Part shown: piece after piece, positions 1 to 6,565 of the stretch
Position numbering within the stretch: position 1 is the stretch's first letter
How the letters are laid out: the number at the start of each line of letters is the position of its first letter
Assembly (NCBI GenBank): GCA_003315675.1
Contig: NIZU01000062.1
Span: 1 to 12,570, forward strand
Length of the DNA stretch: 12,570 bases
Origin: Methanocorpusculum sp. MCE
Lineage (GTDB): Archaea > Halobacteriota > Methanomicrobia > Methanomicrobiales > Methanocorpusculaceae
Direction of reading: 5' to 3'
Notes under the pieces: generated by a model
What the model was told of the DNA's origin: nothing
What the model saw: the letters and a program-made list of their open reading frames with translations, nothing else
Databases searched by the model: none
Translations under genes and position numbers: made by a program

Positions 1-100
1 TGGGTATTCTTCTTTTTTTGGGGGGGTGAGGGGGTATGGATGTAGCCAATCTTCCTTAAATCATGATTCGCGTTAAAAAATGGGTTGATAGATATTCTCA
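1..100 (+). mobile_element. Inward-facing end of a left-flanking IS5-type element (partial)
   Basis: This stretch is the reverse complement of the IS tail at 11603-11702, with only two substitutions, both in or beside the C and A homopolymer tract. Homology stops abruptly at position 100, at the end TATTCTCA, which marks the IS terminus. By comparison with the right-hand copy, the transposase of this element would lie left of the window on the plus strand, with its 3' end just before position 1. Only the non-coding tail is present here, so no part of the transposase is visible. The other end and any target duplication cannot be seen. Confidence 0.85.
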
Positions 101-107
101 TATTCAT

Positions 108-139
108 GTTTCGCACAGGCATATCCTCCCGTGCGAAAC
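108..139 (-). other. 9-bp stem-loop between fusA and the IS
   Basis: GTTTCGCAC (108-116) and GTGCGAAAC (131-139) form a perfect 9-bp inverted repeat around a 14-nt loop. It lies 34 bp past the fusA stop and 8 bp before the IS boundary. On the minus strand the loop reads GGGAGGATATGCCT, which resembles a strong ribosome binding site followed by ATG. It may therefore be a transcript-end hairpin of the fusA operon or the remains of the start of a next gene. No U-run follows it, so it is not a typical terminator. Confidence 0.5.
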
Positions 140-172
140 GACCCAATGACCCTTGGACGTGAACGATTGAAT

Positions 173-2371
173 TTACTCGAGGTAATCCTTCGGAGTCGAG
201 ATCTGTTCTTTGAGACCCTTTCTCTTTCTGATACCCATAACGATCTCGGAAAGCATTCCCTGGGGAACCGGGGAGAAACCTGCGAACTCGGTAGACCACA
301 TAGCGCGGCCTTCGGTTGCTGAACGGATATCGCCCGCGAAACCAAAGAGCTCGGCAACCGGTGCCTCGCCATTAACCACAATCTGGTCACCCTCGGACTC
401 GGTCGTGGACAGCTGACCGCGGCGTCCCTGGATCTGGGAAATGGCAGCTCCCATCTGATCCTGCGGAACGGTGATCTGGATCTTCTGCATCGGTTCAAGG
501 AGCGTATCGCCGGCCATCAGAAGAGCCGCCTTCATACCGCCGCGAACTGCCGGAATAACCTGTCCCGGACCACGGTGGATAGCATCCTCGTGAAGCTTCA
601 CATCGTGCAGCTTGATCAGAACATTCTGAACCTGCTCGTCAGCGAGCGGTCCGCCGTCAAGTGCCTCGTGAATACCGTCGATGATCAGTTCCATCGTCTC
701 GTTAAGATACTGGATACCTTTCGTGCAGTCGATGAACATATTCGAGCCGTAGATATCCTTCACGGACTTGGCCTCATCCTTGTCCATACCAAGTGCGACA
801 AGCGCATCACGGCGGGCAATATTTTCCATATTCATCGAGATCTCGTTCGACTGAATCGCATTCAGAATGGCTTCCGGCATCGGCTCGACAGACATAAAGA
901 ATCTGTTGTGTCTGTTTGGAGACTTACCTTCAACAGTACCCTCGAGCGGCTTGGAAACCGTCTCACGGTACACAACGATCGGCGGGGACGTAACGATCTC
1001 TACACCCTTATCTCTCTTGATACGGCCGGTAACGACCTCAAGGTGGAGCTCGCCCATACCGGCGATAAGGTGCTCACCCGTCTCTTCGTTAATGTTGATA
1101 CGAACGGTCGGGTCTTCCTTTCCGACCTGGTGAAGAACCTCGATAAGCTTTGGAAGATCCTTCATGTTCTTTGCTTCGACCGCGACGGTCATAACCGGCT
1201 CGGAGTAGTGCTTCAGAGACTCGAACGGCGTCATATCCTTAAGGGACGTAACCGTCGAACCGACGATCGCATCGCTCAGACCGGTGACTGCCGCAATGTT
1301 TCCGGCAACGATCTTATCTACTTCAACACGGGTAGGACCTATGAAGATACCGACACCCTGAAGTCTGTTCGGCTTACCTGCAGTACCGGAGATAAAGACC
1401 TCCTGACCGCGGCCAAGGGTTCCCGAGAATAAACGACCGGTTGCGACCTCTCCTGCGTGTTTATCGAAGGAGATATCGGTGATCATCATAGCGACCGGAC
1501 CGTTTGCATCACATGCATACATGGCCTTTCCAACTGGTGACTCAACGTCGCCGTGCCAGATGATGTGGCATCTCTTACCCTGTGCCTGGAGCGGGTTCGG
1601 GAGGAACGTTACGACCATATCGAGAAGGACGGCGTGAAGCGGGGATGCCTTTGCAAGGTACTTGGAGTCGCCATCGTTACACTTGTCGATAACGGTCTGG
1701 AGCGTGACGCCGGACTTCTTCATGTAGGGGATCGAAATTGCCCAGTTGTAAAGAGCGGATCCGAATGCGACGTTTCCTTTCATTGCATCGAGTTTCCAGC
1801 CGCCGTTGGTGTAGAGATCCTCGTTCATGCCTTTGATAAGCTTGTTGACCTTGTCAATGACTTTTCCAAGGCGGATCATCATTTCCTGCGGGTTGACTTT
1901 CAGCTCGTTGATAAGTCTGTCGACCTTGTTGATGAACAGGACCGGGTGAACACCCTCTTTGAGTGCCTGACGAAGAACGGTCTCCGTCTGGGGCATCGGA
2001 CCTTCGACTGCGTCCACAACGACGACTGCGCCGTCGACGGCACGCATTGCGCGGGTAACATCCCCGCCGAAGTCGACGTGACCGGGAGTATCGATCATGT
2101 TGATAAGATACTCGTGGCCGCCAACCATGTGGACCATGGATACGTTCGATGCATCAATGGTGATACCGCGTGCCTGCTCTTCCTCATCCGAGTCCATCCA
2201 GCAGGCTTTGCCGGATAGTTCCTCGCTGATCATTCCTGCGCCGGCAAGAAGGTTATCCGAGAGGGTGGTCTTTCCGTGGTCAATGTGCGCTACGATACCG
2301 ATGTTACGGATGTGCTCGGGATCATTCATGAGCTCCGTAATTCGTTCTACCATCTTTTTTCCGCGTGACAT
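173..2371 (-). CDS. fusA: Translation elongation factor 2 (aEF-2)
   Basis: This 732-residue GTPase moves tRNA and mRNA through the ribosome after each peptide bond. The GTP-binding domain is complete: P-loop AHIDHGKT at residues 28-35, switch I RGIT at 68-71, DTPGH at 94-98 and NKVD at 148-151. Domain IV carries DAIHRGPGQ, whose histidine (about residue 599) is the site converted to diphthamide in archaea and eukaryotes, so this is EF-2 and not bacterial EF-G. The length is normal for the archaeal family. The ATG at 2371 is preceded by AAGGTG four bases upstream. It is the third gene after rps12 and rps7, 35 bp behind rps7. Archaeal translation operons often continue with tuf (EF-1 alpha) and rps10, but here an IS begins 73 bp beyond the stop codon. 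Confidence 0.98.
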   Translation of the reverse strand: MSRGKKMVERITELMNDPEHIRNIGIVAHIDHGKTTLSDNLLAGAGMISEELSGKACWMDSDEEEQARGITIDASNVSMVHMVGGHEYLINMIDTPGHVDFGGDVTRAMRAVDGAVVVVDAVEGPMPQTETVLRQALKEGVHPVLFINKVDRLINELKVNPQEMMIRLGKVIDKVNKLIKGMNEDLYTNGGWKLDAMKGNVAFGSALYNWAISIPYMKKSGVTLQTVIDKCNDGDSKYLAKASPLHAVLLDMVVTFLPNPLQAQGKRCHIIWHGDVESPVGKAMYACDANGPVAMMITDISFDKHAGEVATGRLFSGTLGRGQEVFISGTAGKPNRLQGVGIFIGPTRVEVDKIVAGNIAAVTGLSDAIVGSTVTSLKDMTPFESLKHYSEPVMTVAVEAKNMKDLPKLIEVLHQVGKEDPTVRININEETGEHLIAGMGELHLEVVTGRIKRDKGVEIVTSPPIVVYRETVSKPLEGTVEGKSPNRHNRFFMSVEPMPEAILNAIQSNEISMNMENIARRDALVALGMDKDEAKSVKDIYGSNMFIDCTKGIQYLNETMELIIDGIHEALDGGPLADEQVQNVLIKLHDVKLHEDAIHRGPGQVIPAVRGGMKAALLMAGDTLLEPMQKIQITVPQDQMGAAISQIQGRRGQLSTTESEGDQIVVNGEAPVAELFGFAGDIRSATEGRAMWSTEFAGFSPVPQGMLSEIVMGIRKRKGLKEQISTPKDYLE

Positions 2372-2378
2372 GAAACAC

Positions 2379-2392
2379 CTTTTTTAAAAAAG
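2379..2392 (-). repeat. AT palindrome next to the fusA ribosome binding site
   Basis: CTTTTTTAAAAAAG is a perfect 14-bp palindrome in the 35-bp gap between rps7 and fusA. On the minus strand its right half runs directly into the fusA ribosome binding site (AAGGTG). It includes a T6 run in the transcript direction. It could weakly fold or act as a pause site between the genes. No function is established. Confidence 0.4.
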
Positions 2393-2406
2393 AATATATG
2401 GGGGGA

Positions 2407-2991
2407 TCACCGTGCGGATTTTGCAATCCGTTCGACTTCTTCCTTCTTTCCAACAGAGAAGCATTTTGCATCGCCCTTTGCCGCCATGATGAGTTCATCG
2501 GCGAGCACAAGATATGCCGGCTTCTTTGTTTTGTGCGAGCCTTTCCAGGTTGCAAGAGCAATGTATCGAAGAGCCGTGTTGACGCGGCGGATTGGGGCCG
2601 AGTCGACGGACTTTGGAACGTTGATACCGCCGTACTTCAGACGAACGGTCTCTTCACGGGGTCCTGCATTGGCTACGGCGTCAACAAGGACCTGAAGCGG
2701 GTTCTGCTTGGTCTTCTTGTTGATGACATCGAATGCGTCCATGACCATCTTGGTGCACATCATCTTTTTACCGGTGTTGTACTCCTGCTGCATGAGACGA
2801 TTGATGAGTCTTTCGACGATCGCCATTTCGCTCTTGGTAAACTGCTGCTGGGTAAGTCTCCCGCAGCTGCTTGGAACTTCGGTTGAGGTGATAGTGACGT
2901 ATCTGACCATGCCGGCGTCTTTGACGACGACTTCGCTCATATCCCACTTGTTAAAGAGAAGGATCTTGCTGGTTGCTGCTTCTTCGGTCAT
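2407..2991 (-). CDS. rps7: 30S ribosomal protein uS7
   Basis: This 194-residue protein matches the archaeal and eukaryotic form of uS7, which nucleates folding of the 3' major domain of 16S rRNA and contacts E-site tRNA. Family features include the helical core around NALAxGPREETVR-like residues (here ANAGPREETVRLKYGG, about 118-133), followed by the PKSVDSAPIRRVNTALRYIA helix and a basic C-terminus. Archaeal uS7 is longer than the bacterial form (about 156 residues), consistent with this length. The ATG at 2991 lies 5 bp after the rps12 stop, and its ribosome binding site (AGAAGGT) overlaps that stop codon, so the two genes are probably translationally coupled. It is co-transcribed with rps12 and fusA. 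Confidence 0.97.
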   Translation of the reverse strand: MTEEAATSKILLFNKWDMSEVVVKDAGMVRYVTITSTEVPSSCGRLTQQQFTKSEMAIVERLINRLMQQEYNTGKKMMCTKMVMDAFDVINKKTKQNPLQVLVDAVANAGPREETVRLKYGGINVPKSVDSAPIRRVNTALRYIALATWKGSHKTKKPAYLVLADELIMAAKGDAKCFSVGKKEEVERIAKSAR

Positions 2992-2996
2992 ACTAT

Positions 2997-3425
2997 TTAC
3001 CTTCTTGCTTTCTCGGCACGTCCGATAACAAGTTCGTTGAGGGAGACACCGTTGACACCGCTTACGACGAAACGGACGCCGGGGATATCACCCATTGAAC
3101 GACCTGCACGACCACCGATACCGCAAATGGTAACTTCGTCGTGTTCATCAATGAAGTTGATGGCACCGTCGCCAACCGCGAACGCGGTAACCTGGCGGCC
3201 GTTTTTGATCAGCTGAACACGGACACATTTTCTGATTGCCGAGTTCGGCTGTTTTGCTTCCACACCGACCTTTTCAAGGACGATTGCGCGTCCGATTGGT
3301 GCTCCCTCGAGGGGATCTGCTTTCAGTTTCAGTTGAAGCGCTCTGCGCGAGTAAACTGAGTCGCTCCACCGGAATTTCTTTGCGGTGCGAACGAGATTTC
3401 TAGCTGCGAATTTTCCCAGTCCCAT
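2997..3425 (-). CDS. rps12: 30S ribosomal protein uS12
   Basis: This 142-residue uS12 sits in the decoding centre of the small subunit and monitors codon-anticodon pairing. The conserved decoding loop is present as KQPNSAIRKC at residues 58-67, and the second loop as GGRAGRSMGDIPGVRF at about 104-119. The length and the N-terminus MGLGKFAARN fit archaeal uS12. The ATG at 3425 is preceded by TGAGGAAACTTC, giving a GAGG ribosome binding site at normal spacing. It is the first gene of the leftward rps12-rps7-fusA operon. In many archaea rps12 follows rpl30e and nusA behind the RNA polymerase genes, but here a divergent gene lies upstream instead. Confidence 0.97.
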   Translation of the reverse strand: MGLGKFAARNLVRTAKKFRWSDSVYSRRALQLKLKADPLEGAPIGRAIVLEKVGVEAKQPNSAIRKCVRVQLIKNGRQVTAFAVGDGAINFIDEHDEVTICGIGGRAGRSMGDIPGVRFVVSGVNGVSLNELVIGRAEKARR

Positions 3426-3677
3426 GAAGTTTCCTCATTGGTTTGGATTATATTGTGAATGGACCCGCCCGAATAACGGGAGGGATGGTTCGGGATCCTG
3501 CATAGAGGAACCCAAACACCTGCTGACGGACCATGTCAAACATAGATACGGTCTTCTCAGCGTGTTCCTATACTTATGAGCGGGGAGTGATAATAATACT
3601 AATGGGCATCCTCTCAGAGAGCAAAAAACAGCAGTTTTGCAGATTAATTCGGGAATGACCTGCTTTCGATCAGCACA
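3426..3677. other. Divergent intergenic region between rps12 and the que promoter
   Basis: No gene is supported here. The region must hold the promoter of the leftward ribosomal operon. Candidate minus-strand TATA-like stretches are AATATAATC at 3446-3454 (too close to the ATG to keep the ribosome binding site in the transcript), one at about 3562-3578 and one at about 3585-3602. Short stems are present: CCCG/CGGG at 3468-3480, GGTTC/GAACC at 3487-3512, and GCAAAA/TTTTGC at 3621-3640, as well as the 11-bp palindrome CTCTCAGAGAG at 3611-3621. None is assignable with confidence. Confidence 0.5.
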
Positions 3678-3686
3678 TTTATATAG
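3678..3686 (+). promoter_or_regulatory. TATA box of the queDEC operon
   Basis: TTTATATAG matches the archaeal TATA box closely, and is the best match on the plus strand of this intergenic region. Transcription would be expected about 22-27 nt downstream, near 3708-3712, giving a 5' leader of about 130 nt before queD. Confidence 0.65.
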
Positions 3687-3709
3687 TACATTTCAGGAAA
3701 CGGTTTGAC

Positions 3710-3841
3710 GGGTGAAGATACCGGGCACCCCCGCCCTCTCCGCCGGCAGCGGAAAAACTGCAGGGAAACAGCGTGCCTCGCGGGGGTACGAATGAGCCGC
3801 GAAGAAGAGTATTATGGTCTTGAAGGCAAAACATTACACTA
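3710..3841 (+). promoter_or_regulatory. GC-rich, foldable 5' leader of queDEC (candidate regulatory RNA)
   Basis: The predicted leader is far richer in G and C than its AT-rich promoter. ACCCCCGC (3727-3734) pairs perfectly with GCGGGGGT (3780-3787) to form an 8-bp outer stem. Inside it, TCCGC (3739-3743) and GCGGA (3749-3753) form a hairpin with a 5-nt loop. An alternative pairing, GGCAC (3724-3728) with GTGCC (3773-3777), overlaps the outer stem and excludes it, so two folds compete. The outer stem would bury GGGGGT (3782-3787), the only purine-rich ribosome binding site ahead of the ATG at 3792. The leader precedes genes for preQ0 synthesis, so feedback control by a deazaguanine or by archaeosine status is a possible role, but this is inference. 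It matches no riboswitch class I can recognise. Confidence 0.45.
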
Positions 3842-3842
3842 A
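3792..3842 (+). CDS. Possible 16-residue leader peptide overlapping the queD start
   Basis: An open frame of 16 codons (MSREEEYYGLEGKTLH) starts at an ATG five bases after GGGGGT and ends with TAA, whose last base is the first base of the queD ATG (TAATG). The queD start has no convincing ribosome binding site in the usual window (AACATTACACTA precedes it; GAAGG is too far at 3822-3826). Reinitiation from this short frame is therefore an attractive way to translate queD. The frame stays open upstream to 3687, so a non-ATG start such as TTG at 3705 would give about 45 codons. It could equally be chance in a structured RNA. Confidence 0.3.
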   Translation: MSREEEYYGLEGKTLH

Positions 3843-4249
3843 TGGTTACCCGGATCTATAAAGAAACCCACTTCGATGCATCCCACCGTCTGATGCATTA
3901 TGAAGGCAAATGTTCCAGGCTGCATGGTCACCGCTGGAGTGTTGAGGTCTGGATGGATGGAACGCCGGACGAAAAATCACGGATCCTCCTTGATTACAAT
4001 ATCATCAAAAACATCATCAATGTCTACGATCATCAGGTCGTATTGAATAAAGACGATCCGATGGTAGAGGCTCTTTCCCGATTCCAGACACCGGTTCTGA
4101 CAAACGGCGATCCGACAAGCGAACTTCTCGCGGAGGATATCCGCGAGCGGCTCAATACCTTCTGCAGAGAGCATGAGCTGAGCGCCAGGGTCGCAAAACT
4201 GCGGGTCTGGGAGTCGGAAGGCTGCTATGCCGAGGTCTTTGCAGAATGA
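3842..4249 (+). CDS. queD: 6-carboxy-5,6,7,8-tetrahydropterin synthase (QueD)
   Basis: This 135-residue member of the 6-pyruvoyl-tetrahydropterin synthase fold converts dihydroneopterin triphosphate to 6-carboxytetrahydropterin, the second step from GTP to preQ0. Zinc ligands His15, His28 and His30 are present. The motif CxxxHGH (Cys24 to His30) is the mark of QueD rather than of true biopterin synthases. The catalytic His64 in YDHQVVLN and the glutamates near the end (WESEGCYAE, residues 123-131) also fit. The ATG at 3842 is the only plausible start, because a TGA lies in frame at 3821. The gene overlaps queE by 4 bp (ATGA). In archaea preQ0 feeds archaeosine at position 15 of tRNA, so the cluster serves tRNA modification. 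Confidence 0.95.
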   Translation: MVTRIYKETHFDASHRLMHYEGKCSRLHGHRWSVEVWMDGTPDEKSRILLDYNIIKNIINVYDHQVVLNKDDPMVEALSRFQTPVLTNGDPTSELLAEDIRERLNTFCREHELSARVAKLRVWESEGCYAEVFAE

Positions 4250-4854
4250 GAGTCACGGAAACATTCGTGAGTCTGCAGGGAGAAGGGGAACGGCAGGGTA
4301 TGCCCTGTTTTTTCCTCAGGCTTTCGGGCTGTAATCTCCGATGCGCCTGGTGCGATACGGAATACTCGTTCGAGAAAGGGACGGACAGAAGCGTGTACGA
4401 ACTCGTAAAAGAGATCGCGGATTCGGGTCTTTCCTATGTCTGCGTGACGGGAGGCGAACCTCTTCTCCAGAAGGAGGAGCTGATTCCTCTTCTGGAGATC
4501 CTTGCGGCCGCGGATATCCATGCGGATATCGAAACGAACGGCACGATCCCGTTCGACGATGTTTCGGCGTATGCGTCCATTTGTATGGATGTGAAGTGCC
4601 CGTCGTCTGGAGAGATGAGCGATCTTTCGCTTCTTTCTGATCTCACGGAAAAGGATTGTCTGAAATTCGTGATCGGCGACGAGGCGGATTATCTGTATAT
4701 GGTGGAGGTTCTCGCCGCCCATAAACCGAAAGCCCCGGTGTGTATCACGCCCGTATTCGGCACGGATACGAAGTGGCTTGTTGAAACGATCATAGCTGAA
4801 CGTCTGCCGGTCAGATTCCAGCTTCAGCTGCATAAAGTGGTGAATGTACAATGA
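4246..4854 (+). CDS. queE: 7-carboxy-7-deazaguanine synthase (QueE, radical SAM)
   Basis: This 202-residue radical SAM enzyme contracts the ring of 6-carboxytetrahydropterin to 7-carboxy-7-deazaguanine. The cluster-binding motif is Cys29-x3-Cys33-x2-Cys36 (SGCNLRCAWCDT), the standard CX3CX2C spacing. TGGEP at residues 68-72 contacts the SAM amino group, and the N-terminal SLQGEG at 9-14 is typical of QueE and binds substrate. The compact size is usual, because QueE carries a shortened radical SAM barrel. It overlaps queD by 4 bp at the start and queC by 4 bp at the end, both through ATGA, so all three proteins are probably made by coupled translation. Confidence 0.96.
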   Translation: MRVTETFVSLQGEGERQGMPCFFLRLSGCNLRCAWCDTEYSFEKGTDRSVYELVKEIADSGLSYVCVTGGEPLLQKEELIPLLEILAAADIHADIETNGTIPFDDVSAYASICMDVKCPSSGEMSDLSLLSDLTEKDCLKFVIGDEADYLYMVEVLAAHKPKAPVCITPVFGTDTKWLVETIIAERLPVRFQLQLHKVVNVQ

Positions 4855-5519
4855 AAAAAGCAGTATGCCTCCTTTCAGGAGGGATGGACTCCACGACTCT
4901 TGCCTTTGTTGCAAAGAAGATGGGGTATGATATTCTGGCCCTTCATGTGAATTACGGTCAGAGAACGGAAAGAAAAGAACTTGAAGCTGCGAAGAAGGTA
5001 GCAGATGTCCTTGGTGTGGTGGAGTTTCTGGAGATTTCTCTGGATTACTTCAAGAAGTTCGGAGCGAGCTGTCTGACCGATATGAACATCGAAGTGGAGA
5101 AGGGAGTGCTTGGCAGAGCGGACAATCCGAATACATATGTGCCGTTCAGAAATGGAAATCTGATTTCGATCGCGACGTCTTACTGCGAATCGCGTGACGG
5201 CGAGGCGATTTTCATCGGGGTTCAGTCGGGCGACCACACGGGGTATCCAGACTGTACGCCCCGGTTCATCGAGGCGATGCAGCATGCCATTTATGTGGGT
5301 ACCCAGACGGAAAAGTCGATTGAGCTGCTGACGCCTTTTGTTATGATGAACAAGACCGACATCCTGCGGGAAGGGATGAAGTTGTGCGTTCCGTATGAGC
5401 ATACCTGGTCCTGTTATTCTGAGAATGACGAAGCATGCGGGGTATGTTCGTCCTGTCTTGCACGGCTGAAGGCTTTTGCGGACCTCGGGATGGAAGATCC
5501 GCTCCCCTATAAAAAATAA
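4851..5519 (+). CDS. queC: 7-cyano-7-deazaguanine (preQ0) synthase (QueC)
   Basis: This 222-residue ATP-dependent enzyme converts 7-carboxy-7-deazaguanine and ammonia to preQ0. The N-terminal PP-loop SGGMDS is at residues 9-14. The C-terminal zinc site has four cysteines, Cys188, Cys196, Cys199 and Cys202 (spacing x7, x2, x2), as in the family. RNGNLISIA and GVQSGDHTGYPDC are further family blocks. The start ATG overlaps the queE stop. It is the last gene of the operon. The next enzymes toward archaeosine (TGT, then an amidinotransferase) are not in the window, nor is the GTP cyclohydrolase that supplies the pathway. Confidence 0.97.
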   Translation: MKKAVCLLSGGMDSTTLAFVAKKMGYDILALHVNYGQRTERKELEAAKKVADVLGVVEFLEISLDYFKKFGASCLTDMNIEVEKGVLGRADNPNTYVPFRNGNLISIATSYCESRDGEAIFIGVQSGDHTGYPDCTPRFIEAMQHAIYVGTQTEKSIELLTPFVMMNKTDILREGMKLCVPYEHTWSCYSENDEACGVCSSCLARLKAFADLGMEDPLPYKK

Positions 5520-5590
5520 TTTTCGAAATCCAACTTCCGCAATGTGCTCTCAATCCAATTCGTGAGGGAGTATGTTGGGTGTGGAAGCAT

Positions 5591-6051
5591 GAAAAAAACC
5601 AACCGCGAATCGGCGCGAACCGCAAATCAGAGATTTGCTCTCCGCTTCGGGTCTTCGACCCTCGCTTGAATCCGCCCTTCGGGCGTGGCGAATCGGATTT
5701 GCTCATCCTCACTCTCGCTCGTCGTGTCTTCCAGACGCGACGGCTCGTCCCTTTATCGGGAACGTTCGGGCAAATCCTGTCGCCGCCCCGGCGGCTCCCG
5801 TTATTGATTTGCCTCTTGATCTTATATCGTGAATGTCAGTAAAGAGGATATTTATTTCATATTTAGAACTGTTCAATGAATCTCTCACTCACAAGAGGCG
5901 CTGGGGCGCCGACAGGATTTGCCCGAACGTTCCCGATGAGGGATGAGCAAGACAGCGAAGCTGGATTGCGAAAGTGAGGGTCAGCAAATCCGATTCTTGA
6001 AGCATGCCAGAGGCTTGCGGGATTCGCGCCGATTAGCGGTTGGTTTTTTTC
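5591..6051. repeat. 461-bp imperfect inverted-repeat element after queC (possible MITE or structured ncRNA)
   Basis: This fills most of the 665-bp gene-free gap between queC and echF. The ends 5591-5619 and 6023-6051 are 29-bp inverted repeats with one mismatch. Further pairs lie inside: 5690-5703 with 5983-5996 (14 bp, perfect), 5755-5782 with 5910-5937 (28 bp, perfect) and GCCTCTTG at 5811-5818 with 5892-5899. The 73-nt centre (5819-5891) is AT-rich and holds TATA-like stretches, unlike the GC-rich arms. The left arm carries about 44 nt more than the right between the end repeat and the first inner pair. Frames through it give low-complexity products and no recognisable protein. It could be a miniature transposable element, a paired-arm RNA, or a decayed mobile unit. 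I saw no clear target duplication. The flanks 5520-5590 and 6052-6163 hold no gene; a T6 run at 6112-6117 is the only possible plus-strand terminator. Confidence 0.75.
5622..5685 (+). repeat. Three consecutive 3-nt-loop hairpins in the left arm
   Basis: Three perfect small stems stand in a row: GCAAATC/GATTTGC with loop AGA (5622-5638), GGGTC/GACCC with loop TTC (5649-5661) and CGCCC/GGGCG with loop TTC (5673-5685). They make up most of the extra sequence that the left arm has over the right arm. The regular spacing suggests a folded RNA or a protein-binding array, but they may only reflect nested repeats. Confidence 0.55.
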
Positions 6052-6163
6052 TCAGGTATCAAGAAACATCCCGTACACGAAATCAAAGTACATCTTACAC
6101 GTAACGTTAGCTTTTTTGATTAAGAGCAGACCGCCTAAGTTCAATCTACGGAGAATTCGTTCG

Positions 6164-6181
6164 AAAATAAAAGAAAAAAAA
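6164..6181 (-). terminator. T-rich terminator of the ech operon
   Basis: On the minus strand the echF stop is followed after three bases by an almost pure T tract (TTTTTTTTCTTTTATTTT). Archaeal transcription commonly ends at such T-rich runs without needing a hairpin, so this is the likely end of the echABCDEF transcript. Confidence 0.7.
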
Positions 6182-6184
6182 GGA

Positions 6185-6559
6185 TTACTCTACGGTTTCC
6201 TTCTTCGGCCGCTCGGGTTTCACATACGTGATCTCGTAGGTCTCGACGCCCCGCTCCGTCGGGGTCGCCGACTTCGCGTACTCCCGTTCCATCGAGAGAG
6301 CATCAAACCTACACTCATCAACACAGTTCCCGCACATAACGCAGCGGAACCGGTCGAGTGTCCAGATCTTCTCGGCTCGCTGGACGGTGATCGCCTGCGA
6401 AGGACACCGTTTCATACACATCATGCATGACGTGCACTTCGACGGATCGAAAACCAGATGACCCCGCGTCCCCTCGAAATTCTCCAGAGGTTCATACGGG
6501 AACGTCGTCGTCGCGGGCTTGTGGACAAACTGTTTCATGATCGTTTTAAGCATCTTCAT
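6185..6559 (-). CDS. echF: Ech hydrogenase subunit F, 2[4Fe-4S] ferredoxin-like
   Basis: This 124-residue protein carries electrons between ferredoxin and the hydrogenase small subunit on the cytoplasmic face. It has two [4Fe-4S] motifs: Cys42, 45, 48 with Cys52-Pro, and Cys73, 76, 79 with Cys83, each CX2CX2CX3C. The layout is that of the NuoI/EchF polyferredoxin family, with no extra domains and a lysine- and glutamate-rich tail. The first ATG (6559) is chosen because AGGTGA, overlapping the echE stop, lies six bases upstream. It is the last gene of the operon. Confidence 0.93.
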   Translation of the reverse strand: MKMLKTIMKQFVHKPATTTFPYEPLENFEGTRGHLVFDPSKCTSCMMCMKRCPSQAITVQRAEKIWTLDRFRCVMCGNCVDECRFDALSMEREYAKSATPTERGVETYEITYVKPERPKKETVE

Positions 6560-6565
6560 GACGGT

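Noticed and set aside
575..1432. Long plus-strand frame of 285 codons
   Set aside because: It lies entirely antisense to fusA, whose every conserved motif is intact; the frame arises from codon bias and has no recognisable domain.
3444..3456. TATA box for rps12 at AATATAATC
   Set aside because: Transcription from it would start at or inside the rps12 ATG and lose the GAGG ribosome binding site, so it is not called as the promoter.
5579..5842. Open frames of 65-87 codons over the left arm of the inverted-repeat element
   Set aside because: Composition is Arg-, Pro- and Ser-rich and follows the hairpins; no ribosome binding site and no family resemblance.
5591..6051. CRISPR array or tRNA cluster
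   Set aside because: The repeats are inverted, not regularly spaced direct repeats, and no cloverleaf or T-loop consensus is present.
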